A stretch of 64,000 bases of DNA from WHSW01 sp033856255 (lineage in GTDB: Bacteria > Actinomycetota > Thermoleophilia > Solirubrobacterales > 70-9), in contig JAWVFH010000041.1 of the NCBI GenBank assembly GCA_033856255.1, positions 44,747 to 108,746 on the forward strand, written 5' to 3'. Both the position numbers and the translations under genes were made by a program. The notes beneath the pieces were generated by a model, which saw only the letters and a list, made by a program, of their open reading frames with translations, made no database searches and was not told the origin of the DNA. Positions 55,854 to 64,000 of this stretch are shown here, piece after piece. Position 1 is the stretch's first letter. Each line of letters opens with the position of its first letter.

Positions 55854-56753
55854 GTGACCACTGCGGAAGAGGGGCTGGCGGCGATCACGGCGCGCTTCGG
55901 CGTCCACGCCCGCCACCGGGCGCTGCACGCCAAGGGAGTGATCTGTACCTCGACCTTCACCGCCACCCCCGAAGCGGCGTCGCTGACCCGCGCCGGCCAA
56001 ATGTCCGGCGAGCCGATTCCGACCACGACCCGGCTCTCCAACGGCAGCGGCGACCCGACCGACCCCGATCACTCCGCCGACGTTCGCGGGCTCGCGGTGG
56101 CCTTCCACCTGCCCGACGGCACCCGGACGGACATCCTCGCCCAGACCCTCCCCCACTACTACTTCCCGGACGAGCGGGGTTTCATCGACACGCTCGCGAT
56201 CTCCAAGCCCTCGGCTTCGGCCCTGCTCAAGTTCCCCGGCTTCGCTGCGCGCAACCCGCGGGCGGTCGCCGCCCTGCCGAAGGTCAACAGGATCCTCAAC
56301 CGGTGCGCCAGCTTCGCGGCCCGCAACTACTACCCCTTCCACGCCTACAGGTGGACCGCCGCCGACGGCAGCGAGCGCTTCGTCCGCTACACGTGGCTGC
56401 CGACGATCGACGAGCCCGACATCGGCAGGGCGGAGGCGAAGCGGCGCGGCGCCGACTACCTGTTCGACGATCTCGAGCAGCGCCTCGGCCGCGAGCCGAT
56501 GCGGATGGACCTCGAGGTCCAGATCGCGGCGCCGACCGACGACGTCGACAACCCCTCCTCCCGCTGGCCGGACGAGCGCGACCGGGTCGTCGTCGGGAGG
56601 CTCGAGATCGTGGCGATCGACCGCGACGCCGACGACTCGATCGTGATGGATCCGATGCGGCTCGTTGACGGGATCGAGCCCTCGGGCGACCCGGTCCTGC
56701 GCTACCGGCCCCCGGTCTACGACCTCTCGCACCGACGCCGAACCGCTCAGTAG
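55854..56753 (+). CDS. SrpA-like catalase-related peroxidase
   Basis: 299 residues from GTG 55854, the short catalase-fold group. Distal His in FGVHARHRALHAKGVICTST, conserved TRLSNGSGDPTDPDHSADVRGLAVAF, and a proximal region VLRYRPPVYDLSHRRR with the likely heme Tyr. No signal peptide. It probably binds heme and removes peroxides, perhaps lipid hydroperoxides given acyl-CoA and patatin neighbours. Its TAG stop is part of the patatin gene's -10. Confidence 0.87.
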   Translation: MTTAEEGLAAITARFGVHARHRALHAKGVICTSTFTATPEAASLTRAGQMSGEPIPTTTRLSNGSGDPTDPDHSADVRGLAVAFHLPDGTRTDILAQTLPHYYFPDERGFIDTLAISKPSASALLKFPGFAARNPRAVAALPKVNRILNRCASFAARNYYPFHAYRWTAADGSERFVRYTWLPTIDEPDIGRAEAKRRGADYLFDDLEQRLGREPMRMDLEVQIAAPTDDVDNPSSRWPDERDRVVVGRLEIVAIDRDADDSIVMDPMRLVDGIEPSGDPVLRYRPPVYDLSHRRRTAQ

Positions 56754-56756
56754 CCT
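56751..56756 (+). promoter_or_regulatory. -10 box (TAGCCT) formed by a stop codon
   Basis: The catalase-gene stop TAG (56751-56753) begins TAGCCT, which ends 7 nt before ATG 56764. Confidence 0.55.
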
Positions 56757-56763
56757 CAAGTGG

Positions 56764-57849
56764 ATGCGGGTCGGCCTCGTCCTCGGTGCGGGAGGCGTCC
56801 AGGGTGGGGCATGGCTCACCGGCGGCCTCGACGCGCTCGCCGAACAGACCTGCTGGGACCCCGCGGCCGCCGATGTCGTCGTCGGCACCTCGGCCGGCTC
56901 GATGGTCGCCTCGCTCTGCGTCGCCGGGATCCCGCCCTGGTTCATGGTCGCCCACTCCGCCGGCGAGACCTTCGAGGGCGTGGTCGACGCGCAGGGGCGC
57001 CCGGCGGCCGACGCGGACCGCTCCGGGGGCGCCCGGTTCCAGCTCGAACGGGCGCTGCCGCCGATCGGCCCCGGATCCTGGAGCCTGGCGGTCGCAACCC
57101 TGCGGGCCCCGCACCGCTACTCGCCCGCCGCGGCCGTCGCCGGCTGGGCGCCGCGGGGGTTCATCTCCACGGAGCCGCTGAAGAGCATCATCCGCAGCGT
57201 CGTGCCGAGCGGCTGGACCGACCACCCCAACCACTGGGTGGTGACCTGCGACTACGCCAGCGGGCGCCGGGTCGCGTTCGGCCGCGACGACGCGCCGCCG
57301 GCCGACCTCGCCGACGCCGTCGCCGCGTCCTGCGCGATCCCGGCCTTCTACTACCCGGTCGAGATCGGCGGCCGCCGCTACGTCGACGGTGGCATCTACT
57401 CGACGTCCAACCTCGACCTGGTCCGCGACCACGACCTCGACCTCGTGATCTGCCTCAACCCCACCTCGACCCTGCACCCGCTGCGGGCGCTCGACCCGCG
57501 CGAGTGGCCGAACCTGGCCTTCAGGCGCGCCTCCGGGCGGCGGCTCGGCAGCGAGGCGAAGAAGCTTCGGGCCGCCGGCACGAAGGTGATCCTGGTCCAG
57601 CCGACCGGCGAGGACCTGAAGGTGATCAGCCGCAACCTGATGAGCACCCGTAATCGCAACGGCGTGATCGCGACCGCGCGGCGCACGGTCGCCGCGCAGC
57701 TCGCCGCCTCCGAGCACGCCGACCTGCTCGCCGAGCTACCCCGGGGCGACGAGCGACGGATCCGCCGCCCGCCGGGCGACCCCGCCGGCTGGCCCGACCT
57801 GGCCGAGATCCGCGCGCTCAGCGACCGGCGGGCGCCCGATTCGGCGTAG
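56764..57849 (+). CDS. Patatin-like phospholipase
   Basis: 361 residues from ATG 56764. Gly-rich oxyanion loop GLVLGAGGVQGGAW, nucleophile VVVGTSAGSMVASL and catalytic Asp in RRYVDGGIYSTSNLDL, giving the Ser-Asp dyad. Probably a cytosolic lipid acyl hydrolase. The C-terminus is rich in Arg/Asp/Pro. It ends 32 nt inside the convergent GGDEF/HD-GYP gene. Confidence 0.93.
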   Translation: MRVGLVLGAGGVQGGAWLTGGLDALAEQTCWDPAAADVVVGTSAGSMVASLCVAGIPPWFMVAHSAGETFEGVVDAQGRPAADADRSGGARFQLERALPPIGPGSWSLAVATLRAPHRYSPAAAVAGWAPRGFISTEPLKSIIRSVVPSGWTDHPNHWVVTCDYASGRRVAFGRDDAPPADLADAVAASCAIPAFYYPVEIGGRRYVDGGIYSTSNLDLVRDHDLDLVICLNPTSTLHPLRALDPREWPNLAFRRASGRRLGSEAKKLRAAGTKVILVQPTGEDLKVISRNLMSTRNRNGVIATARRTVAAQLAASEHADLLAELPRGDERRIRRPPGDPAGWPDLAEIRALSDRRAPDSA

Positions 57850-59821
57850 GCGGCGCCGGCGCCGGCGCGACCTGGTCGCCGAGCACGTCGAGGTGCGGAT
57901 ACACCTCGGCCGCGAAGAGCTCGACCAGGCGCCCGTCGAACTGGGTGCCGGCGCAGCGGCGCAGCTCGGCCAGCGCCGCCTCCGGGCTGATCGCCCGGCG
58001 GTAGGAGCGCTGCTCGGTCATCGCCTCGAAGGCGTCGCAGACGAAGATGATTCGTGAGCCGAGCGGGATCTCGTCGCCCTCGAGTCCGTCCGGATAGCCA
58101 CCGCCGTCCCAGCGCTCGTGACTCGAGCGGACGAGCTCGGCGACCGGCGCCATCGCCGGGGCCCCGGCCAGGATCCGCTCGCCGATCGTCGTGTGCCCGT
58201 GCATCAGCTCCCACTCGGCCGCGTCGAGCGGCCCGGGCTTGTGGAGGATCCTGTCCGGGATGGCGATCTTGCCGATGTCGTGCAGCTCCGCGGCACGGGC
58301 CAGGGCGTCGAGCTGCTCGGCGTCGAGACTCGCCGCCCGACCGATCGCCGCCGCCAGGCGCGCGACGCCGCGCAGGTGGTCGCTGAGCGACGGCTCGCGC
58401 TCGCGCAGCACGCGGAGGAGCACGTCGTGGGTCTGCCGCTGGGCCGAGCTCGCGCGCAGGCCCTTGTCCGCGTACATGCGCGTATCGGCCGTGCGCAGCG
58501 CGTCGGTCGGGTTGTTCGCCTCGACCGGCATCAGCACCGCGCCGGAGGAGGCCGTGATCGAGAACCCCTCGCCGCGCTCGCTGAGGGCCGCGCCGGCGAC
58601 CGCGAGCACGCCGTCGACGTGCTCGGACCCCCCTCCCGTCAGAACGCAGAACTCGTCGCCGCCGAGGCGATAGGCCGTCCCGTCGGGGGCAACCGCACGA
58701 GACAGCTCTCCGCCGAGGCGCTGCAGCAGCAGATCGCCGGCCGGGTGCCCGAACCCGTCGTTGTAGGTCTTGAAGCCGTCGAGGTCCAGCATCACGAGGA
58801 TCGTCTCCCGCGAGCCCTCGGTGACGCGGGCGAGGTCGATCATCAGCGAGCGCCGGTTATCGAGCCCGGTGAGCGCGTCGGTGACCGACTCGTGGCGGAC
58901 GACGCCGAGCAGCACGCGGTTCTCGCGGAAGGTGAGCAGGAGCCGCAGCACGACGGCCGCCAGCGTCGCCACCGCGAGCCAGATCGAGATCTCGCTGAGA
59001 CGCGAGTAGTGATCCCAGGTCAGGACGCCGACGGCGACCACGGTGAACAGCGCCGGGAAGACGATCGAGTGCGACTCGCGCCGCTCGGGGGCGATCGTCT
59101 TCGCGCCCACCGCGGCGGCCGCGATCGCAACGCCGCCGATCAGCCACAGCGAGTCCAGGTAGCCGCCCGCGTAGGTCCCGGTCGCGGTCTGGTAGAGGTA
59201 GATCGGATCGGCGACGGCCCAGGCGGCGATCCCGATGCCGATCAGCAGCCAGCTGCGACCGACCCTCAACCCGGCCACCGTGACGCCGGCGATCAGGACC
59301 GAAAGCAGCAAGACGTCACCGATCGGATAGGCCAGGTTCGTCGCCACGACCGCGGGGTCGCCCTTCGTCAGACCGATCAGGGCCGGGGCCAAGATGGCGG
59401 TCGCGAGCGCCGCGCCGGCAAGCCCGCCGATCGCCCCGTCGAGCCAGGCGCCGGCGGAGAACCGCACCTGGCGCCGGACCATGAGCACGAGGCCGATGTA
59501 CAGGAACGGATAGGCGAGCACGTAGCCGAGATCGGCGAACGACGGGTAGGGCGCGTGGTTGACACCGGCGAGCGCCTCCGTCCAGTAGATGTCGCCGGCG
59601 GTCCAGGCGCCGAGGCCGAGCCCGAACGAGAGCCAGATCCACCGCTGCGCCGGGCTTTGAACGGCGCGCACGACGCAAACGGCGGCGGCGAGCGCGAGGG
59701 TGCCGTTGTAGGCCCAGTGATTGACGAAGCCGTCGATCTGACCGGCGCCGAGGCCGCTCACCCAGGCGACATGCAGCAGCAGGCCGAGGCCGGCGAGCCC
59801 AAAGGGCACCCAGAGAAGCAA
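57818..59821 (-). CDS. Membrane GGDEF plus HD-GYP c-di-GMP protein
   Basis: 667 residues if translation starts at TTG 59821; the start is uncertain because no ATG or GTG with a ribosome site precedes the first helix. Eight or so membrane helices (about 1-265), a GGDEF domain (about 290-450; LTGLDNRRSLMIDLARV, RLGGDEFCVL) and an HD-GYP domain (about 470-640; HDIGKIAIPDRILHKPG, HERWDGGGYPDGLEGDEI). Both active-site motifs are intact, so synthesis and hydrolysis of c-di-GMP are possible. It acts opposite to or with the PAS-EAL protein at 3436. Confidence 0.88.
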   Translation of the reverse strand: MLLWVPFGLAGLGLLLHVAWVSGLGAGQIDGFVNHWAYNGTLALAAAVCVVRAVQSPAQRWIWLSFGLGLGAWTAGDIYWTEALAGVNHAPYPSFADLGYVLAYPFLYIGLVLMVRRQVRFSAGAWLDGAIGGLAGAALATAILAPALIGLTKGDPAVVATNLAYPIGDVLLLSVLIAGVTVAGLRVGRSWLLIGIGIAAWAVADPIYLYQTATGTYAGGYLDSLWLIGGVAIAAAAVGAKTIAPERRESHSIVFPALFTVVAVGVLTWDHYSRLSEISIWLAVATLAAVVLRLLLTFRENRVLLGVVRHESVTDALTGLDNRRSLMIDLARVTEGSRETILVMLDLDGFKTYNDGFGHPAGDLLLQRLGGELSRAVAPDGTAYRLGGDEFCVLTGGGSEHVDGVLAVAGAALSERGEGFSITASSGAVLMPVEANNPTDALRTADTRMYADKGLRASSAQRQTHDVLLRVLREREPSLSDHLRGVARLAAAIGRAASLDAEQLDALARAAELHDIGKIAIPDRILHKPGPLDAAEWELMHGHTTIGERILAGAPAMAPVAELVRSSHERWDGGGYPDGLEGDEIPLGSRIIFVCDAFEAMTEQRSYRRAISPEAALAELRRCAGTQFDGRLVELFAAEVYPHLDVLGDQVAPAPAPPTPNRAPAGR

Positions 59822-59918
59822 CTTCGGATGTCGCGCGGCGGACGCGCGGTTAATGTGTCCCCACCGCTCCTGCCATCGGCATTCGCGCCCGATCGCGCGA
59901 GCCAGGGGCCAGGGCCGC

Positions 59919-60623
59919 TCAGCCGCCGAGCAGGAGCGAGGCGTATACGGATCCCTCGCCGCCCACGATCCAGGATCGGTCCGCGTCGCTGAGCACGAAC
60001 GCCGGTCCGGGCAACGCCGCGTCCCGGTGCTCGATCTCGACGTCGACCGGCGTCGGCGGGTCAGACGCCTTGAAGCGTTCCTCGAGCGGCTCCCAGAAGT
60101 GCGAGTTGTTGACGTGACCGGCGACATCGACGTCGCTGGCGCGAAAGGCCCACGGGCGCCGCTCGCAGCCCGCCGGGGGGTCGGGATGTCGCAAGCGCAC
60201 CGGAGCGCCTCGACCCGCGGCGCTCTCGCCATAGACCTCCAGGAAGCGTTCCGGGAACCGGGCCGGCCGGCCGTTCTCGTCGATCCAGATCCACAGCGCG
60301 ACCGCGTCGACGGCCCCGGTCTGCCCGCGTACGGTCGTCCGCCGCTCGGCCGAGAAGCGGCCGATCCCGCTGCAGAAGGTGCGCAACGTGACCGCCTCGC
60401 CGAAACGGGGAAACGCCTCTACCCGCAGGCGGACGCGGCGCACGATCCAGATCCCGCGCTGCTCGAAGCCGGCGTCGAGCAGGTCGGCGTAGGCAACGTC
60501 CTGAAGCCAGCGCGCGATCGCGTCGAGGCGGATTCGCCCGTCGCCGACCCCGTCGGCGATCCCGGGCATCAGGGTGCGCTCGAAGACCCGACCGGCGGCC
60601 GGCTCGGCGACGAGCTCCGTCAA
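59919..60623 (-). CDS. Acyl-ACP thioesterase-like (double hotdog) protein
   Basis: 234 residues from TTG 60623 (TTGA overlap with the upstream hydrolase). Hotdog 1: DGRIRLDAIARWLQDVAYADL with GIWIVRRVRLRVEAFPRFGE. Hotdog 2: ASDVDVAGHVNNSHFWEPLEE with the active-site Asn/His in HVNNSHF. This is the Fat/acyl-ACP thioesterase layout. It would release free fatty acids from acyl-ACP or hydrolyse acyl-CoA. Confidence 0.85.
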   Translation of the reverse strand: MTELVAEPAAGRVFERTLMPGIADGVGDGRIRLDAIARWLQDVAYADLLDAGFEQRGIWIVRRVRLRVEAFPRFGEAVTLRTFCSGIGRFSAERRTTVRGQTGAVDAVALWIWIDENGRPARFPERFLEVYGESAAGRGAPVRLRHPDPPAGCERRPWAFRASDVDVAGHVNNSHFWEPLEERFKASDPPTPVDVEIEHRDAALPGPAFVLSDADRSWIVGGEGSVYASLLLGG

Positions 60624-61519
60624 CCCGAGCGGAGCGCGTTCGAGTCGATCTCGTCGACGAATCGCTCGTGCAGCTCCGGCGGCAGGTCGTGGCCCATGCC
60701 GTCGATCGTCACCATCCGCGCTCCGCGGATCGCCCGCGCGGTTTCGCGGCCGCCGATCGGACGCACCAGCGGGTCAGCGGTGCCGTGGATCACGACCGCG
60801 GGCAGGGCGAGGCGGCGCAGGCGCTTGGTGCGGTTGCCCGAGCAATTGATCGCGTGCAGCTGGCGGGCGACGCCGGGCGGATGGAAGCAGCGGTCGTAGG
60901 CGCGGCCGACGAGCTCGCGAAAGCGCGGCTCGTTCATCGGATAAGCGGGTGAGCCGATCACCTTGAACGTCTTCACAGCCTGCTCGATGTAGCCCTCGCG
61001 GCTCGAGGGCGGCTTGGCCATCAGCAGCGAGAAGGCGCGCCAGCGCGGGAAGCGAAAGCGCCGGTTGCCGGTCGTCGACATGATCGAGCACAGCGAGAGC
61101 GCCCGCTCGGGATGGTCGATCGCGACCTGCTGGGCGATCATCCCGCCCATCGAGGCGCCGACGATGTGGGCGCGCTCGATCCCGAGGTGGTCGAGGAGCC
61201 CGACCGTGTCGGCCGCCATGTCGGCGAGCAGGTAGGCGGGCCTGCCGTAGCCAAACGTCATCGCGCCCGTGCCGGGGGTCCCGGCCGAGTCGATCTTGGT
61301 CGAGTGGCCGATGTCGCGGTTGTCGAAGCGGACGACGCGATAGCCGCGCTCGGCGAGCAGCCCACAGAACGCGTCGTCCCAGTGGATCATCTGGGTGGCG
61401 AGCCCCATGATCAGGACCAGCGGGGTGCCGCCGGGGTCGCCGAACTCCTCGTAGCAGAGCTCGATCCCATTGGAGGGTGCGATCCGCTCGCCGGTGGAGC
61501 TCTCGACGGTCGCGCTCAT
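60620..61519 (-). CDS. Alpha/beta hydrolase
   Basis: 299 residues from ATG 61519. Oxyanion region LVLIMGLATQMIHWDD, then RVVRFDNRDIGHSTKID, nucleophile IVGASMGGMIAQQ, acid in HGTADPLVRP and His in GMGHDLPPELH. This resembles the epoxide-hydrolase/haloperoxidase/lactonase-like group that begins with ELCYEEFGDPGG. Substrate unknown. The -10 TAAGCT 7 nt upstream overlaps the stop of the preceding gene. Confidence 0.9.
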   Translation of the reverse strand: MSATVESSTGERIAPSNGIELCYEEFGDPGGTPLVLIMGLATQMIHWDDAFCGLLAERGYRVVRFDNRDIGHSTKIDSAGTPGTGAMTFGYGRPAYLLADMAADTVGLLDHLGIERAHIVGASMGGMIAQQVAIDHPERALSLCSIMSTTGNRRFRFPRWRAFSLLMAKPPSSREGYIEQAVKTFKVIGSPAYPMNEPRFRELVGRAYDRCFHPPGVARQLHAINCSGNRTKRLRRLALPAVVIHGTADPLVRPIGGRETARAIRGARMVTIDGMGHDLPPELHERFVDEIDSNALRSG

Positions 61520-61526
61520 CGCGGGG

Positions 61527-61532
61527 AGCTTA
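61527..61532 (-). promoter_or_regulatory. -10 box (TAAGCT) formed by a stop codon
   Basis: On the minus strand the carboxylase-like gene stops at TAA (61532-61530), the first half of TAAGCT, which ends 7 nt before ATG 61519. Confidence 0.55.
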
Positions 61533-64000
61533 GGGAAGGTCGCGTCCGAGCCAGCCGCGATAGAAGCCCTCGACGTCGGGGAGGAAGTCGTGGACGACCG
61601 GGTAGCCGCGGGTGACCGCCTCGACCTCGAGCAGCCGGCCCGACGCCGGGCAGTAGAACTCGCGCAGCTCCATCCACTCGGGGTCGCAGTGGGCGAGCTT
61701 CGGATAGATCTCACCGAGCAGCTCGTCGCTGTCGCGGACGAAGACGACCGCGTGCATCTTCCAGTTCTGGTCGAACCGGCAGAAGTCGTGGCCGGCCTCG
61801 CTGCGAACGATCAACTCGCCATCTGAGCGGCGGCGGACGACGTAGAGCGCCTCGCCCAGCGGGAGCACGATCGGGTCGTCCCACTCAACCCGGTCCTGAA
61901 GGATCGCGATCCACTTGTCGAAGCGGTCGGGGTCCTTGTAGCCCGACTGGATCTCCTTCACCTCCCGCCGGGAGAGCTTCTCGTCGAGTAACGCCTCGAG
62001 CGTCTCGCGCTCGAGCGTCCGGCCGACGGCCTTCGGCTGCTCGACCTCCTTCACCTCCGAGGCGGCGAGGAACCCAGTCGCGGATTCCTCCGGGCTGACC
62101 CTGCCGGGCTCGGTGGCAAGATCCGCGGGCAGGGTCGGCGTCTCGATCTCGAAGACGAAGTCCTCGGGCAGGTCCCAGAAGCCGCGGAACTCCGCCGCCC
62201 AGCGCGGCGACAGCTTCATCGATTCGGCGTAGCCGACCTTGACCGGGTCGATCAGCTCGCCGGCCAGCACCCGCTCGCGCTCGGACGCCCACCACTCGCT
62301 CGTCGGGCGCGCTCGCTCCAGCCGCCGCGCCCGTGCCCGATCGCGATCGGCGACCGCATACACAGACTCGGCGAACGCGGCCTCGATGTGACCCTCGGCG
62401 ACGTCGTCTGCGACCGCCCCGGGCGGTCGCTCCAGCGGGTCCCCCAGCCCCGCCGCTCCCTTCATCACCGAGTGATAGAGGTCGCCGGACTTGAACGGCG
62501 CCAGCATCGTGAAGTTGTCGGTGCGCAGCTCGCGCTCGCCCTCGATCGCAAGCAGCGCCGGATCGGAGAACGGCCCGTCGGCGACCGGATAGGCCTCACC
62601 GGCGGCGGCCAGCTCGGCGAGGTTGTTGTCGCGGATGTTGTGCAGGTAGGCGACCGAGCCGGGATAGCCGCCGAAGATCCCCTGCGAGGTGAACAGCCGC
62701 GTCGTGCCGAGGTTTTGGAGCTCCCAGAAGGGCGTGTTCCAGATCATGTGCAGCGACTCGAACGAAGAGCCCCCGCGGTGGCGACCGGGCCCGCCGGTGT
62801 TCGGCTTCAACCGCCGCGAGAGGTAGATCATCGGGCAGATCAGCTCCCACATCTCGATGTCGCCGGCGTCGCCCTCGGGGTTGAACATCGCCGCGCAGGT
62901 GTCGGTGCCGTCGAGCACGTACTTGGCCCCCATGCCCTGGGCGGCGATCTCGAAGTTCATGATCGCCGAGGAGTTGCCGTACTGGTCGACGCCACCACCC
63001 TGGATCACGTTGCCGGACACGGAGTACGCACCGATAATTTCTTCGATGAAGCCCCGCGACTGCAGCGCCCGCGAGAGCGTCCGCGGATAGCCGGTGAAGG
63101 CCGGCTGCAGGAACGCCCAGGCGATCCCGGTCGAGCCCTCGGCCTCGCCGAGATTGGCGACCGAGCCCTCCGGAAAGTTGGTCTCGATCGCGAAATAGGC
63201 GCCGTCGTTGACCTTGTCGTTGCAGATCAGCGTCTGGGTGAACATCACCCAGATCGCGCCCTGCATCCCCGACGGGGTGCAGTTCATCGAGTGCCAGCCC
63301 CAGGCGGAGGAGCCGTCGAGGTCGAGCGCGTAGTCGCCGTCGCCGCCGATCCTGACCTCGAACGGAGCGTGCATGACGAAGTCGCGGCGCGCCCGCGCGG
63401 GCAGCTGGACCTTGTCGGCGTAGGTGATGTCCTGAAACGAGGCCGCGCGGTAGCGCCCGGGGACGGTCATCTCGCGGATCCGCGACTTGAACGAGCGCCG
63501 GCCCTCCTCGATCACCTCGCGGCTGAACTGCTTGAACCGGTCCAGCCCCTCCTCCAGGATCACCCGCTCGACCGCGTCGCGGACCATGTGGCAGCCGGCC
63601 AGCCGGGTGCGCTCGTCGAGCAGGTAGTACATCGGCGCCCTGGTCTGCTTTTGGCAGCGGATCAGGTGCCAGGCGGCGAGCTCGTCCTCCTCGCCGATCT
63701 TCATGCAGGGGATGTCGATGCCGTCGTCGAGCCGGTTCGTCGGCCCGACCGGGACCCCACCGGGGGTCGAGGCGCCGATGTCGAGCACGTGGGTGACACC
63801 CCCCGCCCAGGCGACCAGCTCTCCCTCCCAGAAGATCGGGACGAAGGTCTGCACGTCGGCGTTGTGGACATCACCGATCACCGGGTCGTCGTTGGCGAAG
63901 ATGTCGCCGGGGCGGATCTTCGGGTTGTCCTCCCAGCCGTTTCGGACCATGTACTTGATCGCGTCCGACATCGTGTGGACGTGGACGATGATCCCGGTCG
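61530..64000 (-). CDS. HyuB/acetone-carboxylase alpha-like protein fused to a gamma-like C-terminus (partial)
   Basis: At least 822 residues are visible and the frame runs off the window. The main part matches hydantoinase B/acetone carboxylase alpha (IRPGDIFANDDPVIGDVHNADV, NTGGPGRHRGG, GYPGSVAYLHNIRDNN, LAPFKSGDLYHSVMKGAAGLGDP). The last about 175 residues match acetone carboxylase gamma: GYKDPDRFDKWIAILQDRVEWDDPI, NWKMHAVVFVRD, ELREFYCPASGRLLEVEAV and FLPDVEGFYRGWLGRDLP. The alpha and gamma subunits are usually separate, so this is a fusion. The enzyme likely carboxylates or hydrolyses a ketone or ring amide using ATP with an HyuA-type partner upstream, outside the window. Confidence 0.87.
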   Translation of the reverse strand, partial: TGIIVHVHTMSDAIKYMVRNGWEDNPKIRPGDIFANDDPVIGDVHNADVQTFVPIFWEGELVAWAGGVTHVLDIGASTPGGVPVGPTNRLDDGIDIPCMKIGEEDELAAWHLIRCQKQTRAPMYYLLDERTRLAGCHMVRDAVERVILEEGLDRFKQFSREVIEEGRRSFKSRIREMTVPGRYRAASFQDITYADKVQLPARARRDFVMHAPFEVRIGGDGDYALDLDGSSAWGWHSMNCTPSGMQGAIWVMFTQTLICNDKVNDGAYFAIETNFPEGSVANLGEAEGSTGIAWAFLQPAFTGYPRTLSRALQSRGFIEEIIGAYSVSGNVIQGGGVDQYGNSSAIMNFEIAAQGMGAKYVLDGTDTCAAMFNPEGDAGDIEMWELICPMIYLSRRLKPNTGGPGRHRGGSSFESLHMIWNTPFWELQNLGTTRLFTSQGIFGGYPGSVAYLHNIRDNNLAELAAAGEAYPVADGPFSDPALLAIEGERELRTDNFTMLAPFKSGDLYHSVMKGAAGLGDPLERPPGAVADDVAEGHIEAAFAESVYAVADRDRARARRLERARPTSEWWASERERVLAGELIDPVKVGYAESMKLSPRWAAEFRGFWDLPEDFVFEIETPTLPADLATEPGRVSPEESATGFLAASEVKEVEQPKAVGRTLERETLEALLDEKLSRREVKEIQSGYKDPDRFDKWIAILQDRVEWDDPIVLPLGEALYVVRRRSDGELIVRSEAGHDFCRFDQNWKMHAVVFVRDSDELLGEIYPKLAHCDPEWMELREFYCPASGRLLEVEAVTRGYPVVHDFLPDVEGFYRGWLGRDLP

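Noticed and set aside
59821..60232. Longer N-terminus for the GGDEF/HD-GYP protein
   Set aside because: The extension overlaps the thioesterase gene out of frame and is Ser/Arg-rich noise before the first helix.

Overview
The window is a very GC-rich, tightly packed chromosomal segment from an actinobacterium. The start of the division and cell-wall (dcw) cluster, a CpaF/TadA-type pilus locus, a cobalamin riboswitch, an R2-like ligand-binding oxidase and many leaderless genes all fit Actinomycetota. A Thermoleophilia/Solirubrobacterales-like lineage is my best guess from gene style, not proven. About 63 protein genes, two tRNA genes and one riboswitch are supported. I see no prophage, insertion sequence or CRISPR array.

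Layout. 1-2384: dcw start on the minus strand (mraZ, rsmH, ftsL-like, ftsI) behind MraZ boxes. 2555-10117: a membrane protein, a PAS-EAL phosphodiesterase, EttA and secreted proteins. 9665-21740: a nearly complete hexose/pentose-phosphate cluster (HAD phosphatase, pgi, sugar porter, tal, tkt, rpiA, pgl, gnd, zwf, ROK glucokinase) built from two divergent units with overlapping promoters. 22094-29364: Tad pilus genes (tadA, tadB, tadC, cpaB) with a two-component system and a DUF192 protein, interrupted by a DUF4396/TSUP/macro-domain module that carries a CsoR/CstR-like operator. 29415-37838: GNAT protein, Na+/H+ antiporter, hypothetical gene with a long leader, a degenerate Rho paralogue, glpD, nitroreductase and a secreted beta-propeller.

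37940-44605: a cobalamin-riboswitch operon with two secreted DUF4430 proteins, EcfT, a fused EcfA and an EcfS fused to an extracytoplasmic alpha/alpha-toroid domain. DUF4430 and the toroid are the two folds that make up animal intrinsic factor and transcobalamin, so this looks like a bacterial B12 capture-and-uptake machine. It is the most interesting system here. 44634-53285: cyclic-nucleotide-binding protein, esterase, TetR plus R2lox pair, anti-sigma-type kinase, tRNA-Glu, a secreted Cys-repeat protein with a two-component system, and a sulfatase. 53323-54214: tRNA-Leu and an HTH/LAGLIDADG endonuclease gene. 54282-64000: acyl-CoA synthetase, catalase-like protein, patatin, GGDEF/HD-GYP protein, acyl-ACP thioesterase, alpha/beta hydrolase and an acetone-carboxylase-like alpha-gamma fusion that runs off the window.

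Cross-cutting signals. At least 16 genes have a TAnnnT -10 hexamer 6-7 nt before the start codon, which implies leaderless transcripts; this settles several start choices. In some cases the upstream gene's stop codon is part of that -10 box. Convergent neighbours repeatedly share the palindrome CTAG as both stop codons. A roughly 50-bp hairpin element with a TTCG loop occurs twice, once between zwf and the glucokinase gene and once at the ecfA/ecfS junction.
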